Source: Nitrosomonadaceae bacterium (lineage in GTDB: Bacteria; Pseudomonadota; Gammaproteobacteria; Burkholderiales; Nitrosomonadaceae). From it: DNA of 64,000 bases. Made by a program: the position numbers and the translations under genes. Numbering within the stretch: the first letter of the stretch is position 1; every line of letters starts with the position of its first letter. The DNA lies in contig PBKR01000011.1 of assembly GCA_002721545.1 (NCBI GenBank), positions 36,411-100,410 of the forward strand, given 5' to 3'. This document shows, in pieces, positions 9,425 through 19,313 of the stretch. Below the pieces are notes generated by a model. That model had not been told where the DNA came from. It made no database searches and saw only the letters and a program-made list of their open reading frames with translations.

Positions 9425-10360
9425 ATGCATGTCACAGTTTTGTTACAGGAGGCAGTAGATGCACTGAAGATTAAGTCAAATGGAGTTTATATTGATGGTA
9501 CTTTTGGTTTTGGTGGCCATAGTCAGAGGATTTTAGAAAATCTGGATAAAAAAGGAAAATTAATTGCTTTCGATAGGGATGTATCTGCAGTAGCTAGAGG
9601 TAGGTCTATCGAAAATAGAAATTTTCATATTATTCACAGTAAATTTTCTAAAATAAAGCAAGAATTGCAGGAATTGGGTGTGAGTCAAGTAGATGGGGTG
9701 TTGTTGGATTTAGGAATGTCATCACTTCAGCTTGAAGATGTATCAAGGGGGTTTAGTTTTCGTTTAGATGGGCCGCTTGATATGCGTATGGATACGTGCG
9801 AAGGGCAGACTGCAATGGAGTGGATTGCTTCTGCTTCTGAGGCGCATTTAGGGGAAGTAATAAAAAATTATGGTGAAGAACGATTTGCTAAGCAAATTGC
9901 TAGAGAAATTGTTATGGCAAGATCACGACAGCCCATTACTACTACACTTCAACTTGCTGGAATTGTGGCAAAGGTTATTCGTCCAAGTAAGCATAACAAT
10001 CACCCAGCAACGCGTACTTTTCAGGCTATACGGATTTATTTAAATCAGGAGCTAGATGAATTGTCATTGACCTTACCCGATTGTATGAAATTATTGAAGA
10101 AAGGTGGACGGCTTGTAGTTATTAGTTTTCACTCATTGGAGGATCGTACTGTAAAGTGTTTTATGAGAGAGGCATCATGCTCAGATAAATTTCCTCGTAA
10201 ATTACCAATACGAGATACAGATATGCAGCACCTTGTTCACCCTAAGCTACGTTTAGTTGGGAGGGCAAAACGACCCAAAGACAGTGAGATAGAAATTAAC
10301 CCACGCGCTAGAAGTGCGGTCATGCGTGTAGCAGAAAGGATAAATGTGGACAATTTATAG
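9425..10360 (+). CDS. rsmH: 16S rRNA (cytosine1402-N4)-methyltransferase
   Basis: SAM-dependent enzyme (formerly MraW) that methylates C1402 in the decoding centre of 16S rRNA. 311 residues; it begins HVTVLLQEAVDAL and has SAM motif GTFGFGGHS near residue 28, LDLGMSSLQLE, and the C-terminal VISFHSLEDRTVK, all family hallmarks. It is the usual second gene of the dcw cluster. The TAG stop lies inside a short AT-rich sequence that recurs just after ftsZ. Confidence 0.96.
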   Translation: MHVTVLLQEAVDALKIKSNGVYIDGTFGFGGHSQRILENLDKKGKLIAFDRDVSAVARGRSIENRNFHIIHSKFSKIKQELQELGVSQVDGVLLDLGMSSLQLEDVSRGFSFRLDGPLDMRMDTCEGQTAMEWIASASEAHLGEVIKNYGEERFAKQIAREIVMARSRQPITTTLQLAGIVAKVIRPSKHNNHPATRTFQAIRIYLNQELDELSLTLPDCMKLLKKGGRLVVISFHSLEDRTVKCFMREASCSDKFPRKLPIRDTDMQHLVHPKLRLVGRAKRPKDSEIEINPRARSAVMRVAERINVDNL

Positions 10361-10368
10361 AAAAAATA
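10354..10368 (+). repeat. Direct repeat flanking ftsZ, left copy
   Basis: TTTATAGAAAAAATA overlaps the rsmH stop. Nearly the same string recurs at 11614, one A shorter, so the two bracket ftsZ. In such AT-rich DNA this may be chance. Confidence 0.35.
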
Positions 10369-10432
10369 TTTTTAAAAAGGGTAGGTCTAAAAAAAGTAAA
10401 TTAATTTGCTAACTCATCAAAGGAGAGCTGTT

Positions 10433-11602
10433 ATGAAATTCGAGATCATGGAGGCAGAAGACCGAGCGGCGGTTATAAAGGTTATAGGTGTCGGTGGTTG
10501 TGGGGGTAATGCTGTGGATCACATGATTAAGAACGGAGTACAGGGTGTTGAATTCATTTGCGCTAATACTGATGCACAATCTTTAAAGCGTAATCAAGCA
10601 CGTATTTTATTACAATTAGGTCCTGCTATTACAAAGGGATTGGGCGCTGGAGCAAACCCCGAGATTGGACGTTTAGCAGCAATTGAGGAACGTGATCGTA
10701 TTGCTGAATTAATTGATGGGGCGGATATGTTGTTCATCACTGCAGGCATGGGAGGTGGGACTGGAACTGGTGCGGCACCAATAGTGGCAGAAATAGCAAA
10801 AGAAATGAATATTCTAACTGTGGCGGTTGTGACAAAGCCATTTTTATTTGAAGGTAAGCGTTTAAAGTCAGCAAAGATTGGCATGGAAGAGCTATCAAAT
10901 TATGTTGATTCATTAATTGTTATTCCAAATGATAAATTAATGTCAGTACTGGGGGATGATGTGAGCATGCTAGATGCTTTTGAAGAAGCAAACAATGTGC
11001 TTTATGGAGCAGTTGCAGGAATATCAGAGGTAATTAATTGTCCAGGCCTTGTAAATGTAGATTTTGCTGATGTTAAAACTGTAATGTCAGAAGCTGGTAT
11101 GGCAATGATGGGGACTGCATTTTCAACAGGGATTGACCGTGCAAGTTTATCGGCTCAGCAGGCAGTTGCTAGCCCTTTGCTTGAAGGAGTAAATCTTTCT
11201 GGTGCGCGTGGTGTGTTAGTAAATATTACTGCAAGCTCGGGATTAAAAATGCGTGAAGTACAAGAAGTAATGAGCACAATTAAAGATTTTACTGATGATG
11301 ACGCTACAGTAATTATTGGTACAGTGATAGATGAAAATATGCAGAATGATTTGCGTGTGACAGTTGTAGCAACTGGGCTTAATGAATTAGAAACTAGTCA
11401 TCAGTCTAACACTAAGCCACTTAGTGTTATTCATACTCGAACTGGCACTAATGATTCCCCATCAGAAGATGTAGTGGACTTGAGAGAGCTTAGTGTTCCT
11501 GCAGTTACTCGTACAAATAGGCGTGAAGCAGTGCAAGCAATGAAGCAATCTGGCGTAGATGAATTAGAGATTCCTGCATTTTTACGGAAACAGGCAGATT
11601 AG
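10433..11602 (+). CDS. ftsZ: Cell division protein FtsZ
   Basis: Tubulin-like GTPase that polymerises into the division ring. 389 residues from ATG 10433, which follows a strong AAAGGAGAG site; the open frame from a TTG at 10406 adds only unrelated residues. Hallmarks: IKVIGVGGCGGNAV near residue 15, the GTP-binding GGGTGTGAAP near 105, the T7-loop region NVDFADVKTVM near 205, and the C-terminal conserved peptide IPAFLRKQAD that binds FtsA and ZipA. Its place between rsmH and ftsL is unusual; in most betaproteobacteria it follows ftsA. No second copy is present in this window. Confidence 0.96.
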   Translation: MKFEIMEAEDRAAVIKVIGVGGCGGNAVDHMIKNGVQGVEFICANTDAQSLKRNQARILLQLGPAITKGLGAGANPEIGRLAAIEERDRIAELIDGADMLFITAGMGGGTGTGAAPIVAEIAKEMNILTVAVVTKPFLFEGKRLKSAKIGMEELSNYVDSLIVIPNDKLMSVLGDDVSMLDAFEEANNVLYGAVAGISEVINCPGLVNVDFADVKTVMSEAGMAMMGTAFSTGIDRASLSAQQAVASPLLEGVNLSGARGVLVNITASSGLKMREVQEVMSTIKDFTDDDATVIIGTVIDENMQNDLRVTVVATGLNELETSHQSNTKPLSVIHTRTGTNDSPSEDVVDLRELSVPAVTRTNRREAVQAMKQSGVDELEIPAFLRKQAD

Positions 11603-11613
11603 AATTTGTATTT

Positions 11614-11627
11614 TTTATAGAAAAATA
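11614..11627 (+). repeat. Direct repeat flanking ftsZ, right copy
   Basis: TTTATAGAAAAATA, 12 bases after the ftsZ stop, matches the sequence at 10354 except for one A. Confidence 0.35.
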
Positions 11628-11761
11628 AGATTAATGGAGCAAGATAAAATTATTGTTGCCCACATTCAGTATTATTTATTTAATTTTAGTTCTTTTTATT
11701 ATACAGGCTAGATAGCTCTAGTAGTTATATAGGCTCATGATTTTAGTCATGGAAAATTGAA

Positions 11762-12067
11762 GTGACTAGACTAAATATTTTTCTTACGTTGATCGCTATT
11801 GTCTGTGCTTTAGGTGCTGTGACCTCACAGCATGAAGCGCGTAAACTTTTTATGGAGCTGGAAAAAGAGCAGAAAGAGGCAATAAATTTAGCCGTAGAGT
11901 GGGATCAGCTACTTCTCGAGCAAAGTACTGTCGCAATGCGGACTCAGATTGAGAAGATAGCTACTGAGAAATTATTAATGAAAGTTCCAGATGAGTCCCA
12001 AATTAAAATTATTTCTTTAATAGAGTCTGATAGTGCAGAAGTTTCTGTAGATAAGGAAGAGTTATGA
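11762..12067 (+). CDS. ftsL: Cell division protein FtsL
   Basis: 101-residue bitopic membrane protein: hydrophobic segment at about residues 5-21, then a periplasmic coiled-coil rich in Glu, Lys and Leu. It forms the FtsQLB complex that activates FtsWI. Identification rests on size, topology and position directly before ftsI, plus the family-like MTRLNIFLTLIAIVCALGAVTSQHEARKLF start. The start is GTG; the nearby ATG at 11749 runs into a stop. Its ATGA overlaps the ftsI start. Confidence 0.88.
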   Translation: MTRLNIFLTLIAIVCALGAVTSQHEARKLFMELEKEQKEAINLAVEWDQLLLEQSTVAMRTQIEKIATEKLLMKVPDESQIKIISLIESDSAEVSVDKEEL

Positions 12068-13791
12068 CTCGTAATCCTATTCTAAATTTTACCTTACCAG
12101 CTTGGCGTTCGCGAGTGTTAATCGCTCTTTTTTTGCTTAGCTTTCTTGGTTTGATTGGACGTGCAGTTTATTTGCAAGGTATGCATAACGAAATTTTGCA
12201 GAAAAGGGGAGAGTCTCGTTCAAGCCGTGTAGTTGAGATGCCTGCACATCGTGGAATGATTACTGACCGACATGGTGAGCCTCTTGCTATTAGCACACCG
12301 GTTAAATCTTTATGGGCAAACCCTGCTGGTGTTCATGCAACTAATAGTCAATTAAGAAAATTGGCAGAATTAGCCGAGGTGAATGTTGCTGAGATTAGAA
12401 AAAAAATAAGTAACAAGAAGCGAGATTTCGTTTATTTAAAGCGTCATTTATCACCAGATGTAGCAGATAAAATAGTTGATCTTGGTATTCCTGGAATATT
12501 TTTTGATCCAGAATTTAAGAGATATTATCCTCAACGTGAGATAACAGCTCAAATGCTCGGATTTACTAATGTAGATGATAATGGGCAAGAAGGTATCGAA
12601 TTAGGATGGCAAGAAATTTTAGCTGGTAAAGCTGGCAGTCGTCGTGTCATTAAAGATAGAAAAGGTCGTATTGTTGAAGATATAGAGATTATATTAACAC
12701 CTAGACCAGGAAAAGATTTAGTTTTATCTCTTGATAGCAAGATTCAGTATCGTGCATATAGAGAATTAAAGCATGCTATGGATCTTAATAAAGCTAAAGC
12801 TGGAGAGATTGTAGTTTTAGATCCTCAAACTGGAGAAGTATTGGCATTAGTTAATTTACCAGCTTACAATCCAAATAATAAAACTGGAAGGAGTGGGGGG
12901 AAGTCTAGGAATAGGGTATTAACTGATATATTTGAACCCGGTTCGACTATGAAGCCTTTTACAGTAGCTGCTGCACTTGAAGCAGGAAAAATAAAGCCAG
13001 ATACTGAATTTGATACTGCTCCCGGATTTATAACTATTGGTAGAAATACAATTAGAGACTCACATGTAGAAGGTGTCTTGACTGTAGAGCAGGTGATTAA
13101 GAAGTCAAGTAATGTTGGTACTGTACAAATTGCCTTGAAATTACCAGCACAAACAATGTGGGAAACTTTTAATCGTTCTGGTTTTGGTTCATATACTGGT
13201 TCAGGATTTCCTGGTGAAGTAAAGGGTAAGCTTCGTCCATATCAAAAATGGCGATCTATTGAGCAGGCAACGATGTCATATGGTATGGGAATTTCAGTGA
13301 ATTTGTTGCAGTTGGCTCGTGCTTATACTTTATTTTCAGCAGAAGGAAAATTGAAGCCGGTATCTTTATTAAGGGTCGATAAGCCACCAGTTGGTAAGCA
13401 GATAATTTCACGTAAAACGGCCCTTTCTGTAAGTAAAATGCTTGAGATGGCGGTAGCAAAGGGTGGGACAGCTACTCTTGCACAAATTAAGGGTTATCGA
13501 GTAGCAGGTAAAACTGGCACCGCACATAAGGTAAAAGATGGTGGTGGTTATGCTAGAGATAAGTATATTTCTTCATTTGTAGGTTACGCACCAGCTTCTA
13601 ATCCACGTCTTATCATTGCAGTAATGCTTGATGAACCTTCAGCTGGAAAATATTTTGGAGGTCAAGTGGCTGCACCTGTTTTTAGCCGGGTCATGGCTGA
13701 TTCATTAAGAAATTTAAATGTTCCTCATGACGCTCCCATTGATAAAACAGTTTCTTCATCGCTGATGCTGAGGCTAAAAGGTGATGTATGA
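12064..13791 (+). CDS. ftsI: Peptidoglycan D,D-transpeptidase FtsI (PBP3)
   Basis: Septal transpeptidase. 575 residues: a transmembrane helix at about 15-35, the dimerisation-domain motif RGMITDRHGEPLAIS, then the penicillin-binding domain. That domain has S294-T-M-K297 (nucleophile), S348-S-N350, and K483-T-G. It partners with FtsW, encoded downstream at 19314. Start and stop overlap ftsL and murE by ATGA, indicating translational coupling. Confidence 0.96.
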   Translation: MTRNPILNFTLPAWRSRVLIALFLLSFLGLIGRAVYLQGMHNEILQKRGESRSSRVVEMPAHRGMITDRHGEPLAISTPVKSLWANPAGVHATNSQLRKLAELAEVNVAEIRKKISNKKRDFVYLKRHLSPDVADKIVDLGIPGIFFDPEFKRYYPQREITAQMLGFTNVDDNGQEGIELGWQEILAGKAGSRRVIKDRKGRIVEDIEIILTPRPGKDLVLSLDSKIQYRAYRELKHAMDLNKAKAGEIVVLDPQTGEVLALVNLPAYNPNNKTGRSGGKSRNRVLTDIFEPGSTMKPFTVAAALEAGKIKPDTEFDTAPGFITIGRNTIRDSHVEGVLTVEQVIKKSSNVGTVQIALKLPAQTMWETFNRSGFGSYTGSGFPGEVKGKLRPYQKWRSIEQATMSYGMGISVNLLQLARAYTLFSAEGKLKPVSLLRVDKPPVGKQIISRKTALSVSKMLEMAVAKGGTATLAQIKGYRVAGKTGTAHKVKDGGGYARDKYISSFVGYAPASNPRLIIAVMLDEPSAGKYFGGQVAAPVFSRVMADSLRNLNVPHDAPIDKTVSSSLMLRLKGDV

Positions 13792-15344
13792 ATTTGGGGG
13801 ATAAAAATACGTTAGAAGAAAAATTTGATCCAGATATACTCAATAGCATGGGTATTAGTATTGAGAATCTTATTACTGATAGCCGTATGGTTAAGCCAGG
13901 GGATACATTCTTAGCTTATGTTGGAGAGAAAGTCGATGCGCGTAAATATATCCCACAGGCAATTAAAGCGGGTGCAAATGCAGTTTTATGGGAGCGTAGT
14001 GGCTTTGTATGGAATCCAGAATGGAAGATACCAAATTTATCGATATCAAAATTACGTAGTAAAGTTGGTGTAATTGCAAATCATATATATAAAAACCCAT
14101 CAGGAAAATTATGTCTAATTGGTGTTACTGGTACAAATGGAAAAACATCATGTGTTCAATGGATAGCTCAGGCGTTGACAGAATTTGATATAAAAGTTGC
14201 TTCGATAGGTACTTTAGGGAGTGGGTTTTCTGGTAATCTTCTGCCCTCTTTCGATACAACCCCCAGTCCAGTTTTACTACAACAAAGAATGGCTGATTTT
14301 TTGAAACAAGGTGCCAAGTATGTGGTACTGGAAGCATCATCTCATGGTATAGCACAAGGGAGAATAAATGGGTCTACATTATCAGTAGCATTATTTACAA
14401 ATTTATCACATGACCATTTGGATTATCACGGTAGTATGCAGGCATATGCTGCTTCTAAAGCACGCTTATTTCATTGGGATAGACTTCAGCATGCTGTTTT
14501 AAATTTAGATGATGTATTTGGTGTGGAGTTGTTAAAGAAGTTAATGGGTCGAGCTATAAATATTATTGGGTATGGGTTTAAAGATCTGGAAATAAAAGAT
14601 TATGATCCAAAATTGTTTGAAATGGTTCATGGGTATAACTTAAAAGTAAATAGTCAGGGGCTAGAGTTTGATGTTGTATTTAAGGGAGAGCGCCTAGGGG
14701 TTAAAACAGAACTAATTGGAGAGTTTAATGCATCTAATTTGTTAGCAGTGCTTTCTACTTTATTAGCATGTGGCTTCAATTTAGGTGATGCAGCTAAGGT
14801 TTTAAAAAAAATACAACCAATATCAGGCAGGATGGAGAAATTTGGTGGTGGTAGCTTGCCATTAGTAGTTGTAGATTTTGCTCATACTCCAGATGCATTA
14901 AAAAAAACATTATTAGCACTTCGTGTAATTATTAGTAGTTCTAAAGATGTTTCAAAGATTAAGAATACAAAATCAAAATTAATTTGTGTTTTTGGTTGTG
15001 GTGGTGATCGTGACCAAGATAAGCGGGCACTTATGGGTAAAATAGCAACAGAGTTATCTGATGAAACTATTATTACCAGCGACAACCCTCGTAATGAAGA
15101 TCCCTATTCTATTATTAATGATATATCTTTAGGTTTAGATAACGGCTATTTTGTTGAGGAGAATAGAGAAATAGCTATTCGTAAGGCGCTAAATGGTGCG
15201 CATCAAGGGGATGTAGTGCTTATTGCAGGTAAAGGCCATGAGGAATATCAGGAAATAGGCACGAAAAAAATACCTTTTAGTGATGTGAAGATGGTGCGAT
15301 TGATTCTTCAGGAACTAGCAAATAAAGTGCAGGATCAAATATGA
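13788..15344 (+). CDS. murE: UDP-MurNAc-L-Ala-D-Glu:meso-diaminopimelate ligase
   Basis: Adds the third stem-peptide residue to the cytosolic peptidoglycan precursor. 518 residues; ATP loop GVTGTNGKTSCVQW near residue 109, and the DNPR motif (TSDNPRNEDP) near 430, which marks enzymes specific for meso-diaminopimelate rather than lysine. That supports a Gram-negative wall. It overlaps ftsI upstream and murF downstream by four bases each. Confidence 0.96.
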   Translation: MNLGDKNTLEEKFDPDILNSMGISIENLITDSRMVKPGDTFLAYVGEKVDARKYIPQAIKAGANAVLWERSGFVWNPEWKIPNLSISKLRSKVGVIANHIYKNPSGKLCLIGVTGTNGKTSCVQWIAQALTEFDIKVASIGTLGSGFSGNLLPSFDTTPSPVLLQQRMADFLKQGAKYVVLEASSHGIAQGRINGSTLSVALFTNLSHDHLDYHGSMQAYAASKARLFHWDRLQHAVLNLDDVFGVELLKKLMGRAINIIGYGFKDLEIKDYDPKLFEMVHGYNLKVNSQGLEFDVVFKGERLGVKTELIGEFNASNLLAVLSTLLACGFNLGDAAKVLKKIQPISGRMEKFGGGSLPLVVVDFAHTPDALKKTLLALRVIISSSKDVSKIKNTKSKLICVFGCGGDRDQDKRALMGKIATELSDETIITSDNPRNEDPYSIINDISLGLDNGYFVEENREIAIRKALNGAHQGDVVLIAGKGHEEYQEIGTKKIPFSDVKMVRLILQELANKVQDQI

Positions 15345-16708
15345 TGATGGTGCAAGAAGCAGCTCGTATATTGCATGCAGAGTGGTATGGTGAAGATACA
15401 CTTTTTACTGGTGTGAGTACTGATAGCCGCAGTGTGAGGGGTGGAGATTTATTTGTAGCTTTGAGTGGCAAGAATTTTGATGGGCATGAATTTATTACTC
15501 AGGCAAAGGATAGAGGTGCTATAGCTGTAATGGTAGATCAAAAGTCACGTATCCAAGAGAGCCAGGATTTAACAATTCCTGTAATAATTGTGCAAGATAC
15601 CTTACTAGGATTAGGGAGGTTAGCAAAATATTGGAGGGGAAATTTTGATATACCAATTATTGGAGTAACAGGCAGTAATGGTAAGACAACAGTTAAAGAA
15701 ATGATCACATTAATATTGCTTCAGTTAGTTGGAAAGAATCAAAATAAAGTTTTAGCAACTATTGGTAATTTTAATAACGATATTGGTGTTCCAAGAATGT
15801 TGTTACAGTTATGTAGGCAACATGAGTATGCGGTAATAGAAATGGGTATGAGCCACCCGGGTGAGATTGCTTATTTAGCTGATTTAGTACAGCCGACCGT
15901 TGCCCTGATAACAAATGCAGGTGCTGCACATATAGAAGGAATTGGTTCCGTAAAGGAAGTGGCACTTGCTAAGGGTGAAATTTTTGAAGGATTGGATAAG
16001 TCCGGTATAGCAGTCATTAATGCAGATGATTCAAATGTGCAGTTATGGCGGAGAATCGCTGATAATAGGTCGATAATTGAGTTTGGATTAAACAAAAAGG
16101 TAAAAGTGAGTGGATGTTATAAATTAAATCCAACTAGTGCTGAAATGAAATTAGAGCTTCCTGATGGAACGATAGAAATAAAATTGAAAGTTCCTGGAAA
16201 ACATAATGTTTACAATGCTCTTGCGGCGGCAGCAGCAGCAAATGCTATAGGTATAAATAAGGAAAATATCGCGTCTGGATTGGAATTATTTGGTGGGGTG
16301 GATGGTCGGTTACAGCAAAAGAAATGTTTGTGTGGTGCGACAATGATAGATGATAGTTATAACGCTAATCCAGAATCAGTACGGGCTGCACTATCAGTAT
16401 TAGCGAATATCTCTGCTGAAAAGAGAATTCTGGTTCTTGGAGACATGGCGGAACTAGGTGATGCTGCTATAGATTTCCATGAGTGTATTGGTAAAGAAGC
16501 TCGCCTTATTGGTATAGATAGACTATTTGCTTTAGGAAAATTAAGTGCTCACTCTGTAAGCAAATTTGGTTCTGGTGGGCAGCATTTTAGAAATATTGAA
16601 GATATTTTAGCTGTAATTGAGTCAGTATTAGCTCCTGATGTGGCATTGTTGGTAAAGGGATCTCGTTTTATGCAAATGGATCGAATAGTGAGAAAATTTG
16701 AGGTATAA
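15341..16708 (+). CDS. murF: UDP-MurNAc-tripeptide D-Ala-D-Ala ligase
   Basis: Attaches D-Ala-D-Ala, made by Ddl (24085), to the precursor. 455 residues with the Mur-ligase P-loop [14 protein letters not shown] near residue 105, the VIEMGMSHPGEI segment, and DDSYNANPESVRAAL near the start of the C-terminal domain. ATG 15341 overlaps the murE stop. An alternative ATG at 15344 would shorten it by one residue. Confidence 0.95.
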   Translation: MMMVQEAARILHAEWYGEDTLFTGVSTDSRSVRGGDLFVALSGKNFDGHEFITQAKDRGAIAVMVDQKSRIQESQDLTIPVIIVQDTLLGLGRLAKYWRGNFDIPIIGVTGSNGKTTVKEMITLILLQLVGKNQNKVLATIGNFNNDIGVPRMLLQLCRQHEYAVIEMGMSHPGEIAYLADLVQPTVALITNAGAAHIEGIGSVKEVALAKGEIFEGLDKSGIAVINADDSNVQLWRRIADNRSIIEFGLNKKVKVSGCYKLNPTSAEMKLELPDGTIEIKLKVPGKHNVYNALAAAAAANAIGINKENIASGLELFGGVDGRLQQKKCLCGATMIDDSYNANPESVRAALSVLANISAEKRILVLGDMAELGDAAIDFHECIGKEARLIGIDRLFALGKLSAHSVSKFGSGGQHFRNIEDILAVIESVLAPDVALLVKGSRFMQMDRIVRKFEV

Positions 16709-16794
16709 ATTAAACGAGTGATTATAAAAGAGCATGAATAAATTAATTAGAATTAAAATTGAGGGACAAGGTTAAGAGCCCTGTTAGATCAGAT

Positions 16795-17880
16795 ATGCTA
16801 TTAGAGTTTACACAATGGTTGGCAGGTGATATTCGAGCTTTTAATGTATTCAGTTATATTACATTACGAACGGTATTAGCGGCACTAACATCCCTAATGA
16901 TTTCATTTATTATTGGTCCAGCCATGATACGTAGGCTTTCTGCATATAAAATTGGTCAGTCGATTCGTGATGATGGGCCACAAACTCACCTTGTTAAAGC
17001 AGGTACCCCTACTATGGGCGGTGCATTGATATTGGTTTCTATTGCAATTAGTACATTACTATGGGCAGATTTAGAAAATCATTATATATGGGTAGTATTA
17101 CTAACAACCTTAGGATTTGGAGCAATTGGTTGGGTAGATGATTATCGGAAGGTGGTATATAACAATCCAAAAGGACTTTCTGCTGGTATTAAATTTTTTT
17201 GGCAATCTTCAATTGCAATTACTGTTGCATCTTATTTGGCGCTTACTGCAGATTCTCCAGTACAAACTAGTATGATTGTGCCTTTCTTTAAGCAAATTAT
17301 AATACCGTTGGGGGTCGTTGGATTTGTAATACTTTCTTATTTTGTCATAGTAGGTGCTAGTAATGCAGTAAATTTAACTGATGGTCTTGATGGGTTGGCT
17401 ATTATGCCCACGGTAATGATTAGTAGTGGATTAGCAATTTTTGCCTATGTTGCTGGCCATTCAGTTTTTGCAAAGTATCTTGGTATTCCTTACATTCCTC
17501 ATGCAGCTGAATTAGCTGTATTTTGTGGGGCATTGGCAGGATCAGGGCTTGCTTTTCTATGGTTTAATGCTTACCCAGCTGAGGTATTTATGGGTGATGT
17601 TGGTGCTTTGGCCCTTGGTGCTGCACTTGGTGTTGTTACTATAATTATACGCCAAGAAATTATACTCCTTATTATGGGTGGTGTATTTGTAGTAGAAACT
17701 TTATCAGTAATGGCACAGGTGGTTTCATTCAAATTAACAGGCAGGCGTATTTTCAGAATGGCGCCTTTGCATCACCATTTTGAGTTAAAAGGGTGGAAGG
17801 AAAATCAAGTAGTAGTGCGTTTCTGGATTATAACTATGATGTTAGTGCTACTTGGTTTATCTACGCTTAAATTAAGATGA
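16795..17880 (+). CDS. mraY: Phospho-MurNAc-pentapeptide translocase (lipid I synthase)
   Basis: Polytopic inner-membrane enzyme that couples the UDP-MurNAc-pentapeptide to undecaprenyl phosphate. ATG 16795 gives 361 residues starting MLLEFTQWL, matching family length. The frame extends to a TTG at 16759, but a Shine-Dalgarno is poor for either start. About ten hydrophobic segments; motifs [40 protein letters not shown] and [13 protein letters not shown], including the catalytic Asp residues and the His cluster. Confidence 0.95.
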   Translation: MLLEFTQWLAGDIRAFNVFSYITLRTVLAALTSLMISFIIGPAMIRRLSAYKIGQSIRDDGPQTHLVKAGTPTMGGALILVSIAISTLLWADLENHYIWVVLLTTLGFGAIGWVDDYRKVVYNNPKGLSAGIKFFWQSSIAITVASYLALTADSPVQTSMIVPFFKQIIIPLGVVGFVILSYFVIVGASNAVNLTDGLDGLAIMPTVMISSGLAIFAYVAGHSVFAKYLGIPYIPHAAELAVFCGALAGSGLAFLWFNAYPAEVFMGDVGALALGAALGVVTIIIRQEIILLIMGGVFVVETLSVMAQVVSFKLTGRRIFRMAPLHHHFELKGWKENQVVVRFWIITMMLVLLGLSTLKLR

Positions 17881-19292
17881 ATCTATATGGGAAAACGGTT
17901 TTGGTTCTTGGAATGGGAGAAACTGGATTATCTATGGTGAAATGGTTGTCCCGTATAGGTTCAAACATTTTCGTGGCAGATGATCGTATTGAACCACCGA
18001 ATCTAGGCATATTGGAACAAATTATTCCTGTTGATCAGATTTTCACAGGTTCTTTTTCGACTGAAATACTTAAGGGGATAGATATTATTGCTATTAGCCC
18101 AGGTATTTCAAAGGCTATCCCGCTAATTTATCAGGCGGCCAAACGTCAAATCCCAGTTGTTGGTGATATTGAACTATTTTCCTTGGTGCTTAATAAATGT
18201 AGTGCTCTCAAGCCAAAGGTTTTAGCAATTACAGGTTCTAATGGAAAAACAACAGTATCATCTATGGTTGATGCAATGTTAAGAGAGGCAGGATGGGATA
18301 TAGAAGTAGCTGGGAATATTGGCCCAGCAATATTAAATAAGTTTATGCAGAGGATTGATTCTGGGAAGCCTCCCCAAGCATGGGTTTTAGAAATTTCAAG
18401 TTTTCAGCTGGAATCTACGAAAAATTTTAATCCTGATGTAGCTGCGGTTCTTAATTTAAGTGAAGATCATTTAGATCGTTATGTTGATATGGCTGATTAT
18501 GCTGCTACAAAGGCAAGAATATTTTCAGGGGAAATAGAAAATGGAGGCATGGTACAGATATTAAATCGTGATGATCCTATTGCTAGCACTATGGCGATAG
18601 CTGGTAAGAAGCAGATCACTTTTGGCATGGATGCTCCAGTTAACAGAAATGATTTTGGTTTGTTGGTAGATGATGAAACTTGGATTGTGCAAGGCAGAGA
18701 TCGGTTAATAAAGGTAAGTGAGCTTGTGGTGACTGGACCTCATAATATTGCTAATGCTTTAGCCGCGTTAGCTTTATGTAATGCTGTAGGCGCAGCATAT
18801 AGTCCAATACTTAACGCTTTACGAAAATTTACTGGGTTGCCTCATCGTGTAGAGAGGGTTGTAATATTGGATGGTATTACATTCTATAATGATTCAAAGG
18901 GTACAAATGTAGGTGCGACAGTTGCAGCTATCAACAGTATTACTCAGAAAAAAATATTGATTATAGGTGGTGATGGAAAGAAGCAGGACTTCTCTCCACT
19001 GAAAGAGCCAATTTCAAAGAGTGTACGGGCAGTAATTTTGATTGGAAAGGATGCTAGAAAAATTGGTGCTGCGATAGGTGGTTGTGGAGTCCCACTACAT
19101 AGCACGATAACTCTGGAAGATGCAGTAAAAAAGAGCTTTATTTTGGCAAAAGAGGGTGATGCCGTACTTATGTCTCCTGCTTGTTCTAGTACTGATATGT
19201 TTAGGAATTATATTCATCGTGCTGAGGTTTATATTGCAGCAATAAAAAAATTAGAGCTAAAAATGTTAGATACTAAAAGAGTTATACACTAG
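17877..19292 (+). CDS. murD: UDP-MurNAc-L-alanine:D-glutamate ligase
   Basis: Second amino-acid ligase of the pathway. 471 residues: N-terminal Rossmann domain beginning [17 protein letters not shown]-loop [13 protein letters not shown] near residue 118, and the C-terminal [16 protein letters not shown] segment with the carbamylated-Lys-region features of Mur ligases. It starts inside the mraY stop (ATGA). ftsW follows after 21 bases. Confidence 0.95.
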   Translation: MNLYGKTVLVLGMGETGLSMVKWLSRIGSNIFVADDRIEPPNLGILEQIIPVDQIFTGSFSTEILKGIDIIAISPGISKAIPLIYQAAKRQIPVVGDIELFSLVLNKCSALKPKVLAITGSNGKTTVSSMVDAMLREAGWDIEVAGNIGPAILNKFMQRIDSGKPPQAWVLEISSFQLESTKNFNPDVAAVLNLSEDHLDRYVDMADYAATKARIFSGEIENGGMVQILNRDDPIASTMAIAGKKQITFGMDAPVNRNDFGLLVDDETWIVQGRDRLIKVSELVVTGPHNIANALAALALCNAVGAAYSPILNALRKFTGLPHRVERVVILDGITFYNDSKGTNVGATVAAINSITQKKILIIGGDGKKQDFSPLKEPISKSVRAVILIGKDARKIGAAIGGCGVPLHSTITLEDAVKKSFILAKEGDAVLMSPACSSTDMFRNYIHRAEVYIAAIKKLELKMLDTKRVIH

Positions 19293-19313
19293 ATAGTTCT
19301 TAGGTCGATTTTA

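Noticed and set aside
10433..11602. A divergent FtsZ-like paralogue or TubZ plasmid tubulin
   Set aside because: All chromosomal FtsZ hallmarks are intact, including the C-terminal FtsA/ZipA-binding peptide, so it is ordinary FtsZ in an unusual place.
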